A stretch of 64,000 nucleotides of DNA from Paulownia fortunei (lineage: Eukaryota; Streptophyta; Magnoliopsida; Lamiales; Paulowniaceae): assembly GCA_019321725.1 (NCBI GenBank), contig CM033121.1, forward strand, positions 15,748,001-15,812,000, in the 5' to 3' direction. The notes under the pieces are model-generated. The model saw nothing but the letters and a program-made list of their open reading frames with translations. It was not told the origin of the DNA and did no database searches. The translations under genes and the position numbers were made by a program. Shown here piece by piece: positions 22,926 to 34,551 of the stretch. The stretch's first letter is position 1; every line of letters begins with the position of its first letter.

Positions 22926-24188
22926 GTGTGTTTTATTTTTTTATTTTTTTTTATTTTTTTTTAGTTTTTGAATATTAAAATTAAATTGTTAATTTTAATT
23001 ATTTCTGAAAAATTGTTTTTCAAGCAATTAAAAATTATACCAAGTTAAAAAGAAAAATTGCGTTTAACAATTTGGTAAATTTACATGTTTTGATAATTAC
23101 ATATGATGTTAATTATGAGCATGTATGGGATGATCATGAGCCATTGGACCAATGTGATGGTTTTATTTAATATTTTTGGGTTTAAAATGGGGCGTGCGAG
23201 CCTCTTATTTCATTTATATAAGTTATTTTATTTTCTGTAAAGAGAGTAGAATAGATGGTAAGGTTTTTCTTTTTCTTTGGAAGACGAAGGAGAATAAAAA
23301 AGAAGGCCCATGTTTGTATGGGATACAATTATGTAATAAAATAGGTTCTATTCCATTTTATTACCCTTAACTGACCTTAGGTTCATTTTTGGCTCAAATG
23401 GACCGCATAGGACTAGTTCATGATCATCCATTTATTTAAGTATGTATTAGATGCATGCTTAGGATTTTATTTAATGCTTTTATACTTGCGGAATGATATT
23501 ATGATGTCATGCATTAAATAACCAACCTAATTTAAATTATGATGAGGTTTTGGATAAAATTAAACCCTACTTAATTTACTAAAATTAAGTAAAAGAATTT
23601 TTTGAAAATTCGATTTCAAACAAAAATGGACAAGTTAGGTAGGACCTATCGTTCCATGCCTACCATCAAAGATAGAAACATGACGACCCCTACCGCACTT
23701 GATCACTGACCATGAGTCGTGGGGTGGTCTTGTGTTGGAAAGCTGTGATCTCTACCAAGCATTGAGATGCTCGTGGGATGGAATCGTCATTATGTTGGCC
23801 ATGAGTCATGGGATATCTTGATGCTCTATCTACACGAATATTTGATGGGTATTGTTTGACACTTAGTACCATATGGGCTCAAAAAATTGGGATATATGAG
23901 AAGAGGTGAGTAAAACAAACTTGAGGGTTGTATAGTGATACAATCGTCAAAGAGTTGACTACCGATAAAAATATTTCATGGGCTCATAAAATTGGGGTGT
24001 GAAATATTTCCATTGGACCTCAAGCTCACTAGGAAATTTGATTTCCCGAAATTCCATTAGGGGTGATGGAATTCGAAAAAAATAGTGGGAGACATTTAAT
24101 ATTAAAGACCTTATATTAAATGAATATGTTTTTTCCATAGTTTACTCATTTTCTGCTTCATGCATGTTTTGTAGATTATTCTACTAAA
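22926..24188 (+). other. Non-coding leader of copia A
   Basis: AT-rich with T-runs near 22930-22970; no gene is visible. It is partly alignable with the leaders of B1 and C, including CCATGAGTCGTGGG near 23710. Confidence 0.6.
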
Positions 24189-25015
24189 ATGGCAAAGAAT
24201 CCACTTGCAACAATCCTTGAACAAAATAAATTAACTGGACCTAATTTTGTCGATTGGCTAAGAAACCTGAAGATAGTTCTTCAGTTGGAGAAGAGGGCAT
24301 ATGTCCTCGATACTGGCCTCCTTCGATACCACCGGAGGATATTACTTCAGAGGATTATGCAGATTACTTACGTCGTGTTGATGACAATCTACAGGCTCGT
24401 TGCTACATGCTGGCATCGATGTCAAATGAGCTGCAGAGGCAGAATGAGGATCAAGATACTGCTTATGGGATCCTCATTCACCTACAAGAGTTGTATGGTG
24501 AAAGAACTCGGCAGACAAGATATCAGATCTTAAAAGAGCTTTTCAGATGTCGTATGACTGAGGCTCTTCAGTCCATGATCATGGATTGAAGATGATGGCC
24601 CTTATTGAAAGGGTGGCATCTATTGGAGTCGTTATGGAGAACGAACTCTATACACCCTCGGCTGCTGCAGTCTCTGCCTCCATCATTTGACACATTGTTG
24701 TCAATTTTAACATACAAACATGGAGACTAGTCTCGCTGAGCTTGTGAACATGTTAAAGATGGCTGAGTCCACCATGAAAAAGGACAAGTCGGTTCTGCTT
24801 GTTGGATCTTCTTCTGGATCAAAGGCTAAAAGCCCAAGAAATGAAAGAAGAAAGGAAAGGTTCCTCTAAACCCAACAAGCTGAAAGATCTAAGGGCGGTG
24901 TCAAAAAGGTTTGTTCTCAAGCCAATGACAAGTGTCATTACTGCGACAAACCAGGGCACTGGAAGAGGAATTGCAAGGAGTATCTTGCAAGCCTGAAGAG
25001 TTTAGGTATATATTT
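24189..25015 (+). pseudogene. gag of copia A
   Basis: Translation starts at ATG 24189 (MAKNPLATILEQNKLTG) and shows the copia Gag pattern NFVDWLRNLKIVL. The frame shifts near 24300, and the next part (PPEDITSEDYADYL, ASMSNELQ) is read in another frame to about 24560. A third frame then follows. A CCHC zinc knuckle closes the domain near 24936-24980 (CHYCDKPGHWKRNC, all four ligands present), in a frame different from the start. At least two frameshifts and a stop near 24690 make it non-functional. Confidence 0.82.
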
Positions 25016-26400
25016 TGTTGAAGTTAACTTGTCGGTTAACAATACTTCTTGGTTATTAGATACCGGTTGTGGCTCACATATTTGCAATGATTTGTAGATG
25101 ATGGCAAGAAGTAGCAAGCTGGATGGAGGAGAGACAGTCCTTAGGATGGGAAATGGAGCAAGAGTTGCTGCATTAGCTATAGGGGCCGTTAATCTGGCTT
25201 TAGAGAATGGTTATGTAATAGTTTTAAATAATTGTCTTTTTGTTCCGGATATTATTAAGAACATTATCTCTATTCCAGTTTTGGATAGAGAAGGTTTTAG
25301 ATTTACCATTGAGAATGAAAATTGTTCCATTTTCAAACGTTCTGATTTTATATATTCTGGTTCTTTGACGAATTGTTTATATACTATTACTCCTCATAAC
25401 CTCATTTTCACAATTCAACAAAATAAAAGAAAATTAGATAATCATAGTTCAATGAGCCTCTGGCACGCAAGATTAGACATATTCTGAGAAAATGATTAAC
25501 AAATTAGCACAATTGCTTGATCTAACGAAAGAGCAAGAACTACCAACTTGTGAATCCTGCCTCAAAGGAAAGATGACCAAATCTCCATTTGTTGGACAAG
25601 TGTAGCGAGCCAAGCATCTATTGGATTTGATCCATACAGATGTATATGGCCACTAAATGTTAGTGCCCGTGAGAACTATAACTACTTCTTAACATTTACC
25701 GATGACTTCTCTAGGTATGGTTACTGAAGTAGAGAAACAAACTGGATTAAGTATAAAAACTCTTCGATCTGATCGAGGAGGTGAATACTTAAGCACAGAA
25801 TTTTTAGATTATCTAAAAGAGAATGGGATTCTCTCACAATGGACTCCTCCTGCTACTCCCAACTCAACAAAGTTACGGAATGCAGGAATCGAACCTTGTT
25901 GGACATGGTTCGATCTATGATGAGCTTCACTTCATTACCTTTTTCATTATGAGGCTATGCCTTAGAAACGACGGCATACCTATTAAATAGGGTGTCATCC
26001 AAAGTCGTGCCCAAAACATCATATAAGATGTGGTATGGAAAGACACCTTCCTATAAATACCTTAGGGTATGGGGGTGTGCTGCTTATGTGAAGCAGCTAG
26101 TGGGAGATAAGTTGGATATGAGATCCAGCTTATGCAAGTTTGTGGGGTATCCAAAGGAGTCTATTGGATACTATTTCTATGATGCCACGAACAAAAGGTG
26201 TTGTTTCGAGGAATGCTACATTCCTTGAAGAAGAATTTCTTTTAGATGGAAGTGGCAATGTCGTAGAACTTGAAGAGGTTCAAGAACCACAGAACACCCC
26301 AACTGACGCAGTAAATGGTACACCAGCTGATGTTGGACCCTCTAAGGCACAATCTTTTCGAAGATCCGAAAGGGTCTCAAGGGTACCTAAGAGGTACAAC
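25016..26400 (+). pseudogene. pol: protease and integrase of copia A
   Basis: The protease active site LDTGCGSHIC is intact near 25056-25086; a TAG follows a few codons later. The pre-integrase domain has SLWHARLDIF (about 25455-25485). The integrase keeps MTKSPFVGQ (about 25570), then FTDDFS (about 25697). It jumps directly to EVEKQTGLSIKTLRSDRGGE, so part of the core between the first and second catalytic acids is deleted. NRTLLDMVRSM and the C-terminal YLRVWGCAAYVK, KFVGYPKES and RRSERVSRVPKRY follow. Frameshifts separate these blocks. Confidence 0.85.
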
Positions 26401-27530
26401 TTGTTGTTAGAGAACAAAGAAGAGGACTCCCCTTGGATAATGATCCAAGAAGCTATGGAGAGGTGATATCTGACATCGACTCAAAGAAGTGGCAAGAAGC
26501 TATGCAGTCCGAAATAGACTCTATGTACTCCAACAAGGTATGGACTTTGGTGGACCCAACACAGAAAATTATTCCCATTGGCTGCAAATGGGTCTACAAG
26601 CAGAAGCTTGGAGTAGATGGAGAGGTAGTGACCTATAAGGCACGATTGGTAGCAAAAGGTTATACTCAGAAGCAAAGAATTGATTATAAGGAAACTTTTC
26701 ACCAGTAGCGACGCTTAAATCCATACGGATACTGTTAGCCATATCTGCATATTATGACTATGAGATATGGCAAATGGATGTGAAGACCGCTTTCCTTAAT
26801 GGAAACATTAAGGAAGAGATCTATATGAAGTAGCCAGAAAGCTTCATATCCAGCGGGAGCGAGCAAAAGGTTTGTGAGCATCTTTATTGACTCAAAACAA
26901 GTTTCGAGGAGTTGGAACATCCGGTTTGATGAAATGATCAAAATGTTTGACTTTATAAGAACCCGGATGAACCATGTGTCTACAAGAAGGTTAGTGGGAG
27001 TGTAGTTACATTTGTTGTGCTCTACGTTGATGACATCCTACTCATTGGGAATGATGTAGGGATGTTGCAGTCAACGAGGACTTGGTTATCTAATCAGTTT
27101 TCCATGAAGGACTTGGAGATGCATCTTATATCCTAGGGATAAAGATCTATAGAGATAGATCCAGAAGGATGATCGGACTATCCCAGTCCATGTACATAGA
27201 CAAAGTGCTAAAAAATAGCATGGAGGAATCCAAGAGAGGATTTCTGCCTATGAGTCATGGGGTTTCACTCTCTAAAGTTATGTCTCCTAAGACACCTGAA
27301 GAGAGAGAAAAGATGGCTCGCATACCTTATGCTTCTGCAATAGGGAGCACAATGTATGCAATGTTATGTACAAGGCCTGATATAGCACATGCTTTGAGTG
27401 TCACGAGCAGATATCAGTCCAATCCAGGGGAAGAACACTTGAAAGCCGTTAAGATGATCCTCAAGTACTTGAGAAGGACTAAGGATATCTTTATGATATA
27501 TGGCAATGGAGAACTAAAACTGTAGGGATA
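26401..27530 (+). pseudogene. pol: reverse transcriptase of copia A
   Basis: The copia reverse transcriptase starts with KKWQEAMQSEIDSMYSNKVW and continues with GCKWVYKQKLG and ARLVAKGYTQ. A TAG at 26706-26708 and further stops and frameshifts follow. The catalytic LYVDDILLIG is intact near 27019-27049. The thumb region is readable as QSMYIDKVLK, YASAIGSTMYAMLCTRPDI and GEEHLKAVKMILKYLRRTKD in one frame (27169-27525). Overall the enzyme is broken, but its core motifs are recent enough to read. Confidence 0.87.
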
Positions 27531-27957
27531 TACAGACTCTAGTTTTTAGTCCGATATAGATGACTCAAAGTCTATGTCCGGATACATATTCACCTTGAAT
27601 GGTGGTGCGGTCAGTTGGAAGAGTTCCAAGCAAGAGACGACTGCAAACTCTACCACCGAAGCTGAATATATTGCTGCATCAGATGCAGCAAAAGAAGCTG
27701 TTTGGATTAGAAATTTCATCCAAGGGTTGGGTGTAATTCCATCCATTGTTGATCCAGTTATGATTTACTATGATAATAATGGAGCTATTGCGCAAGCAAA
27801 AGATCCAAGCACATAATGAGACGATATCACTTGATCAGAGAGATCATTGGTAGAGGCGACGTCATTGTGGATCGAGTTGCCTCAACAGAAAATGTAGTAA
27901 GATATTCGACGGACATCTTGAGAAGATGGGCCTTAGATACATGGGCAATTAGAGCTA
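27531..27957 (+). pseudogene. pol: RNase H of copia A
   Basis: The segment YTDSSF (near 27530) is followed by a TAG, then [40 protein letters not shown] and [14 protein letters not shown], all standard copia RNase H blocks. A base loss after STK/STH disrupts the end. The last codons run into the polypurine tract, as usual in copia elements. Confidence 0.87.
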
Positions 27958-27972
27958 GGGCAAGTGGGAGAT
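27958..27972 (+). other. Polypurine tract of copia A
   Basis: GGGCAAGTGGGAGAT lies directly before the LTR start TGTTAGAG. Confidence 0.9.
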
Positions 27973-30181
27973 TGTTAGAGTAGGATGCCCAACGCTCCAA
28001 TTAGATTGGGTGTATTATACTCTTTTGCTTTTGTAAAGACAATCTTATTCGGAATCATATTAATAAAAAGGCATTTTCTTTATCTTATGTCTTGCATTTT
28101 TTATTTCTGCACATTAGATAAAGTCCTTAGACCAAATTTAGCTACGGGCATGGTCGCGCATATGATGGCGATCATGGAACATGCCTCTAAGGCTTTGGTC
28201 TTAAATAAGTTCGAGTCGAGAGCTTTTTGAGATGGGATATCAAATAGCTCAGTAAGACTCGTACATATAATGCATGCTCGTGAGACGAGGATGTCACATT
28301 CTATTGGCATTAGCGTAGAGACGTAAGTGCATGTATGTGGGTGCTTGTTAGGGAACAAGTACACCGAATATGACCCGCAAGAAATTCTTAGTTGGAGGCT
28401 TTGCCCGTCGAAATAAGAATTTATGTGTTGCGATAGAACACGACTAGTCCTCAGACTTGAGGCACGATGGTAGCCTTGTGTGCATCCTATAGCACTTTGA
28501 TATATCTTCTGATTGCTTGACAATCACAAAGGGGGTATGTTGGGTGTTGCACAGGTGTGCATGGAGGTTTGTCAGTGGCCAACATAAAATTCGACACTTG
28601 TCTTTTTAAACAAGGAATCTCCTGTATTTTCATAGTTCGTGATTCAAAGACCTTGGCCAAGGCAGTATGAATTGTGATTCATCAAGAATCATTGGAACTT
28701 GAAATGGGATCACAGTTATTGAATCATTTAGGGTTTCGACTTATAATCCATGCCTTAGATTCAATCAGGAGATTAGCTGTCGAAAGGACCGTACGTGTAT
28801 GGTACTCGTAACTGAAATAGGTTTACTCGCTATTTCACCTAAGACTAGTTTTCCATGATTACTTGTTAGGTGTTTTCATGGATAGTGAGGTTCTTGGAAT
28901 TAAGAAGTTGATTCCAAGCGGATTAATTAATTAGATTAATTAATTAGAATAATTGTTATTCATAAGTTGCAAATGTTGCAAACCCACTACTAGCTTAGTA
29001 GTGAACCTAAGAGGGTCACACATCTTTATGGAAAGTAACATTTCTAATTTTAGATTTTATCCAATGGTTGAAAATTAATTAATTAATACTGATCAATTAA
29101 TTAATTAAGGGTTCTATTTAATTTAATGGTTAAATTAAATTATTCAATTAAGTAATTGGATTATTTAATTGGACCTAATTTGATTAGCAGGCCCAATTGG
29201 AGTAAATTAAATTAATCAATTGGATTGATTAAATTGGATTGAATCAATTGAATTGATTTGGAGATTTTTGAGTTCAAGCCCAAAATAAATGTGGATCACT
29301 TAAGAAGCCACTAAAGTATGAAGAGAATAAATTAAATAAATATAATTTATTTAATTAACATATTTATAGATAAATAAATATAGTGACCAATTTTAGGATA
29401 AACTAGCCACTAAGATTTAATATAATTATAGTATATATATATATGATATATATCTGTCTTGATATTATTTGAAGAGTTCAAATTAATATCAACAATGTAT
29501 GTAGACAATTTTGATGATTAATGTAGTCTCAAATTAGTCGACATACAATAGGAGAGAAAAAGAGAAGAGTTCTTGGAAGATTTGGAATCCTTCCAAGATA
29601 AGGTTTTGAAGTAGTTCAAAATTGAAAAACTTTCCAAGAGTTGGAAAATGATTAAAATTTTCAGCCCTATATATATGAGGGATGAAAATTACATAATTCA
29701 ATTCAAAAATTTGAGCAAAAATATTTTGTTTAAAGTCTTCTATTTTTACTCTCCAAGAAAAGAAAAGAAAGAAAAAGAAAATCAGTTTCTTGTTATTCTC
29801 TTCACATTATTGTTTCAAGAACTTAAAGAATCAATCTTTATTGTTCTTAAAAATATACTCTGGTTCTAAATTAGTAAACAATTAAAAGGATACTAGTGAA
29901 TCCTTTTGATTGGTGTTGCTCTTCCGTATTGTGGACCTGATAGAGGGGAGACACTTGGATCCCTGCGAGTTCTGATAGTTCAGGATAAGCAATTGATTGT
30001 TTCATTCCTTACAACAACCGGAGTGCACGAAAGGTATAATCTGATTTTATATTTATTTATATATTCACTTGAATAAGCGCGATCGTTAAAATTGCTTTCG
30101 AATAAAAGGGGTTAAATTAATATTTGATAAAAAATTTAATTTTCCGCTGCGTATACCCCTACGATTATAGCGAACCCAACA
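27973..30181 (+). repeat. 3' LTR of copia A, complete
   Basis: It runs from TGTTAGAGTAGG to GAACCCAACA, 2,209 bp. It is followed without a gap by the G2 integrase sequence on the minus strand. TTAATTAA-rich low complexity occupies about 28920-29400. Confidence 0.92.
29668..29676 (+). promoter_or_regulatory. Putative TATA box in copia A 3' LTR
   Basis: Counterpart of 22088-22096. If active it would send transcripts into the antisense strand of the G2 pol region. Confidence 0.35.
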
Positions 30182-31350
30182 GACACATGGAAAACATTGT
30201 GAACACTAGATAATGATGGAGGTAAGGCCACTCTATAAGCTTTATCACCAACTCTTTCGAGAATCTCGAATGGGCCGACATACCTTGGATTGAGTTTTCC
30301 TTTCTTTCCAAATCTCATAACACTTTTCATGGGAGCAACTTTTAAGAACACATGATCCCCAATGGCAAACTCTAGATCTTTTCTCCGTTTATCTGTATAA
30401 CTTTTCTGTCTACTCTGCGCAATCTTCATTCTCTCTCGTATCTTCTCCACTACCTTAGCGGTATGTTGAACTATTTATGGACCAAGCAGGCTTCGTTCTC
30501 CAACTTCATCCCAATGAATTGGAGATCTACATTTCCTTCCATACAATACTTCATAAGGCGTCATTCCAATTGTTGATTGGTAGCTATTATTATAAGTAAA
30601 CTCCACTAATGGAAGCTTTGCATCCCAACTCCCTTGAAAATCTAGCACACAAGCTCTTAACATATCCTCTAATATCTGAATAACCCTTTCTGATTGCCCG
30701 TCACTTTGTGGATGAAATGCTGTATTGAATGCAAGTTTTGTTCCCATGGTACTGTGTAAGCTCTTCCAAAATATAGATGTAAACTTAGGATCTTTGTCAG
30801 ATACTATTGAAACTGGCACCCCATGTAACCTGACTATCTCTTTAATATATTGTTGAGCATACTGGTCCATATTGTATGTGGATTTCACTGGAAGAAAATG
30901 GGCTGATTTAGTTAATCTATCAACAATCACCCATATGGAATTATACCCCTTTTGTGTTCTAGGTAATCCAAGCACAAAGTCCATTGTAATGTGCTCCCAT
31001 TTCCACTCTGGAATCAACAAAGGCTTCAACAACTCTGATGGTCTTTGATGTTCAATCTTAACTTATTGACAAGTTAGACATTCAGCCACAAATTTTGTTA
31101 TATCTCTCTTCATTTTAGGCCACCAATAATGTTGTTGTATGTCCTTATACATTTTTGTGCTACCTGGGTGTACTGAGTAAGGAGTAGTATGAGCTTCTTC
31201 TAAAATATATCCTTTCATGGCCTTGTCAAACGGCACACATAGTCTCCCTTTATATCGAATAATCCCATCATTAGTAATAGAGAAGTCTGGCCTCTTTCCA
31301 GCCTCAATCATTCTTTTCAATCTACACAAATGCGTGTCCACCTTTTGACC
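30182..31350 (-). pseudogene. pol: integrase of G2, C-terminus deleted
   Basis: On the minus strand the zinc-binding domain is clear (AHTTPYSVHPGSTKMYKD, HYWWPKMKRD, CLTCQ; about 31220-31060). The DDE core follows (MDFVLGLPRTQKG, VSDKDPKF, FHPQSDGQSERVIQ; about 30985-30670) with all three acidic positions present. FGKKGKLNPRYVGPFE and SSVHNVFHVS close it at 30182. The sequence then stops against the copia A LTR: the expected chromodomain is absent. In-frame stops lie near 31062-31064 and 30472-30474. Confidence 0.9.
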
Positions 31351-31365
31351 TTCTCTAATTCTATC

Positions 31366-31965
31366 TTAAAGTGTAGGTCTCAACACTAAGGCTGACAACA
31401 AACACTTTTTCCCTTTAGGTACAATTTCAAGCTCTAATCTCTGCAAATCCAGTAATATTAACTTTTGTATAACAAAAAGAGAAGACGTAGATTTTCTGCT
31501 CAATGCATCTGCAACCATATTCGCTTTACCAGGATGATAGTTGATCACACAATCATAATCCTTCACAAGTTCTAACCATCTTCTTTGTCTCATATTCAAC
31601 TCTTTTTGGGTAAAGAAGTACTTCAAACTCTTATGATTTGTGTATATCTCACACTTCTCACCATACAAATAATGTCTCCAAATTTTCAAGGCAAAAACCA
31701 CAGCAGTAAGTTCCAAATCATGGGTTGGATAATTCTTTTCATATTCCTTCAATTGCCTTGAAGCATAGGCAATAACCTTCCCATTTTGCATCAAAACAGC
31801 ACCCAAACTATTTTTTAAAGCGTCGCTATACACCACAAATCCACCAATTCCAGTTGGAATGGTAAGAACAGGAGTTGTAGTTAATTTATGTCTCAGTTCT
31901 TGAAAACTTATTTCACAAGCATCGGTCCACAAGAACTTCACATTCTTTCTTATCAACATTGTCAT
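31366..31965 (-). pseudogene. pol: RNase H of G2
   Basis: Minus-strand frame from about 31965 down to 31366: [20 protein letters not shown], then [10 protein letters not shown] (family YSDASKN; catalytic Asp kept, the following Ser replaced), [35 protein letters not shown] and [19 protein letters not shown] has become TNHKS, so a second conserved Asp is lost. It is a continuous open stretch of 199 codons. Confidence 0.88.
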
Positions 31966-32800
31966 TGGAGTTGCTATCTTTGAAAACCCATGAACAAATC
32001 ATTGATAGTACCTTGCTAATCCCAAGAAACTCCTTACTTTTGATACATTTATTGGTGTTTGCCACTTAATGACAGCTTCTACCTTGCCCGGATCAACAGA
32101 AATACTATCCTTGGATACTACATGACCTAGGAATACTACTTGTTCAAGCCAAAACTCACACTTCTTGAATTTAGCATACAACTATTTTTCTTTAAGAACT
32201 TGTAGCACAATCTTCAAATGTTCTTTGTGCTCTTCTTTATCATGTGAATAAATTAGGATGTCATCAATAAACACAATCACAAATTTATCAAGATATTGCT
32301 TGAACACCCTATTCATTAGATCCATAAAAGCTGCAGGGGTATTGGTTAAACCGAAAGGCATCACTAGAAATTCATAATGTCCATACCTTGTTCGGAATGC
32401 AGTCTTTGGTATGTCTTCGTCCTTTATGTTCAATTGATGATACCTAGAGTGCAAATCAATCTTAGAAAATACAAATGCTCCCTGTAATTGATCAAACAAA
32501 TCATCTATTCTTGGGAGTGGATACTTATTCTTGACTGTTGTTTTATTCAACTCTCTATAATCAATGCACAACCGCAATGTACCATCCTTCTTTTTCACGA
32601 ACAACACAGGTGCTCCCCAAGGAGAATAACTAGGGCGAATAAAACCCTTATCAAGCAATTCTTGCAATTGAACTTTTAACTCTTTCAATTCTGTTGATTC
32701 CATTCGGTATGGTGCTTTAGAAATAGGAGTAGTTCCTGGTATAACATCAATCACAAATTCGATCTCTCGATTCGGTGGTAGTCTCTATAAATCATCTGGA
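31966..32800 (-). pseudogene. pol: reverse transcriptase of G2
   Basis: The minus strand reads [57 protein letters not shown], then [13 protein letters not shown] with the catalytic pair at about 32254-32270. A stop (TAG) at 32182-32184 splits off the thumb region ([20 protein letters not shown], 31999-32181). It is the same family as the plus-strand fragment at 6052-7092. Confidence 0.9.
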
Positions 32801-33403
32801 AATACCTCAAGAAATTCTTGAACCACATCTACATTTTTTGGCTTCAATTGTGCTTTAACTAAGGTGTCCAAAACACTTGCCAAATATCCAACACAACCTT
32901 TATTAAACATCTTTTGAGCTTTCAAAGTAGATATAATTGGTAAGGATCGTGAGAATGAGATACCATTAAACATAAACTGTTCTTCCCCAGGTGGCTGAAA
33001 AATCACAATCTTCTTGTTACAATCAATTGTTGCATGATATTTGGTAAGTCAATCCATACCCAGAATAACCTCAAAATTTGGCATCAGTAAAAGAACAAGA
33101 TCTGCATAGAGAGTCCTATCACTAATCTGAATAGAACAAGCCCTTAATATTTGGTTGGAATCTATTTCTTCCCCGGATGGAACAGTCACATTGTACCTTA
33201 CTTTTAATAAATTTGGTGTAATGCCCAATTTTCTCACAAATGCACGTGATGCAAATGAATGCGTTGATCCAAAATCTATCATTGCAATTACAGGTATCCC
33301 ATAAATTAAAATAGTACCTGTGACTACGAAAGCATCTGCATCGACTTGTTCTTGTGACATTGCATACACTCTTCCCTGAACTTTCCCCTACATTGTTGGG
33401 CAA
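32801..33403 (-). pseudogene. pol: protease of G2
   Basis: Minus-strand translation shows DAFVVTGTILIYGIPVIAMI followed by DFGSTHSFAS (33263-33292), where the family active site is D-S-G; the Ser codon has become Phe. NVTVPSGEEI, ILRACSIQI and VILGMD follow, then a stop at 33046-33048. The region 33006-32785 continues toward reverse transcriptase (EFLEVFPDDL). The altered catalytic triplet parallels that of T1. Confidence 0.85.
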
Positions 33404-34348
33404 TCCTTTTCTATATCTCCAGGCTTTTTAAACTTTAAAGCAACGATTAGTACCACTATAACATTTCCCAAAATGATTCTTCCCACCCTTAGAACATTTA
33501 GGCCTTTCAACTGTAGTAAAAGTCTGCCCAACTCTAAGACGCTTTTCATTCCCTTGGTTTGATTTTTACTCTCCTTTCTTCCACTGATTCAAATTTCTGG
33601 GAGTGAATACTTGCTTCTTTTGTTGATAAAATTTCTCAATCTCTTTCTCATCTAAGTCAGCCATCAAAGCCTTGTCCACCAGTTCCCCGAACTCTGTTAC
33701 TAAAGACATTCTCACATCTCTTCTAATTTCAGGATTAAGGCCCCTCAAGAAATGATCCATCTTCTCATTGTTGTCTCTGGCGATGTATGGTACACACTTG
33801 CAACCCTGTTCAAATTTTCTCACATAATCACATTCAGACATCCCTCCTTGTTTTAACTCCAAAAACTCTTTTACTTTGAGCGACCTAACATCTCGAGTGA
33901 AATACTTATCATAAAATATTATTTTAAACCTCTCCCAAGTTAGCTCTTCCATATTAACTGCAAGTTTAGCTCCTTCCCACCAGGTTCTAGCATCCTTCTT
34001 CAATAAGAAGATTGCACAGAGTACCTTTTCAGCATTATCAATTCTCATGTAGTCAAAGATTGTATCCAATGATTTAACCTATTCCTCTGCAACCATAGGA
34101 TCAGGCCCACCAGTAAAATCAACAGGTTCCATCTTTCTAAACTTCTCATATACAGCCTGTGAAGGATCCTATCGAGCTTGTGGTGGAGGAAGTCGCTGAT
34201 TCTATTCTTGGGTTCTTTGTTGCATATCTAGCAATTATTGTATCTGTTCACCATGCATTCTAGTTTGTTGTTGAATGAGATCAGTCAAATTGTCCACCAT
34301 ACTATGATTACCCTCATGATCATCTATTATCTTCCTTTTTGGTGCCAT
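33404..34348 (-). pseudogene. gag of G2
   Basis: The start is the minus-strand ATG at 34348-34346 ([20 protein letters not shown]). A Gag core follows at 34069-33700 ([63 protein letters not shown]). A region rich in basic residues and a damaged Cys-rich stretch near 33490-33405 follow. Stops occur at several places, for example near 34235, 34170 and 34080. The protein would package the element RNA in intact relatives. Confidence 0.85.
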
Positions 34349-34534
34349 GACCTGATATGCATTACCCAATCTCATTCCATTCATTAGCCAATAATAAATG
34401 CATAATCATGACAGTAACATGGAATGAAATATAATCAAATAAACATAAAAGCAAATAAATAAGTAGTTGATCGAGTTTCCCAGCTAGGATGTGTTCATAT
34501 GCCTTCTTCTATCTATAGGAATGACTAAACCTCC

Positions 34535-34546
34535 GCTCTGATACCA
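34535..34546 (-). other. Primer-binding site of G2
   Basis: TGGTATCAGAGC on the minus strand, five bases after the 5' LTR end. Confidence 0.92.
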
Positions 34547-34551
34547 CAAAC

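Larger units (their letters stand above)
20591..30181 (+). mobile_element. Copia element A, nested in G2
   Basis: This 9.6 kb Ty1/copia element keeps an internal region with much clearer coding remains than B1 or C. The 3' LTR is complete (27973-30181). The 5' LTR lacks its first 158 bp, and the G2 sequence next to it lacks its chromodomain, so one deletion probably removed both. The duplication at the insertion point is therefore lost. The LTR pair shows about nine differences in the first 225 aligned bases. Confidence 0.9.

Noticed and set aside
30136..30180. Extension of the G2 integrase frame into the copia A LTR
   Set aside because: The extra codons are read from the copia LTR terminus; they are a chance fusion at the insertion junction.
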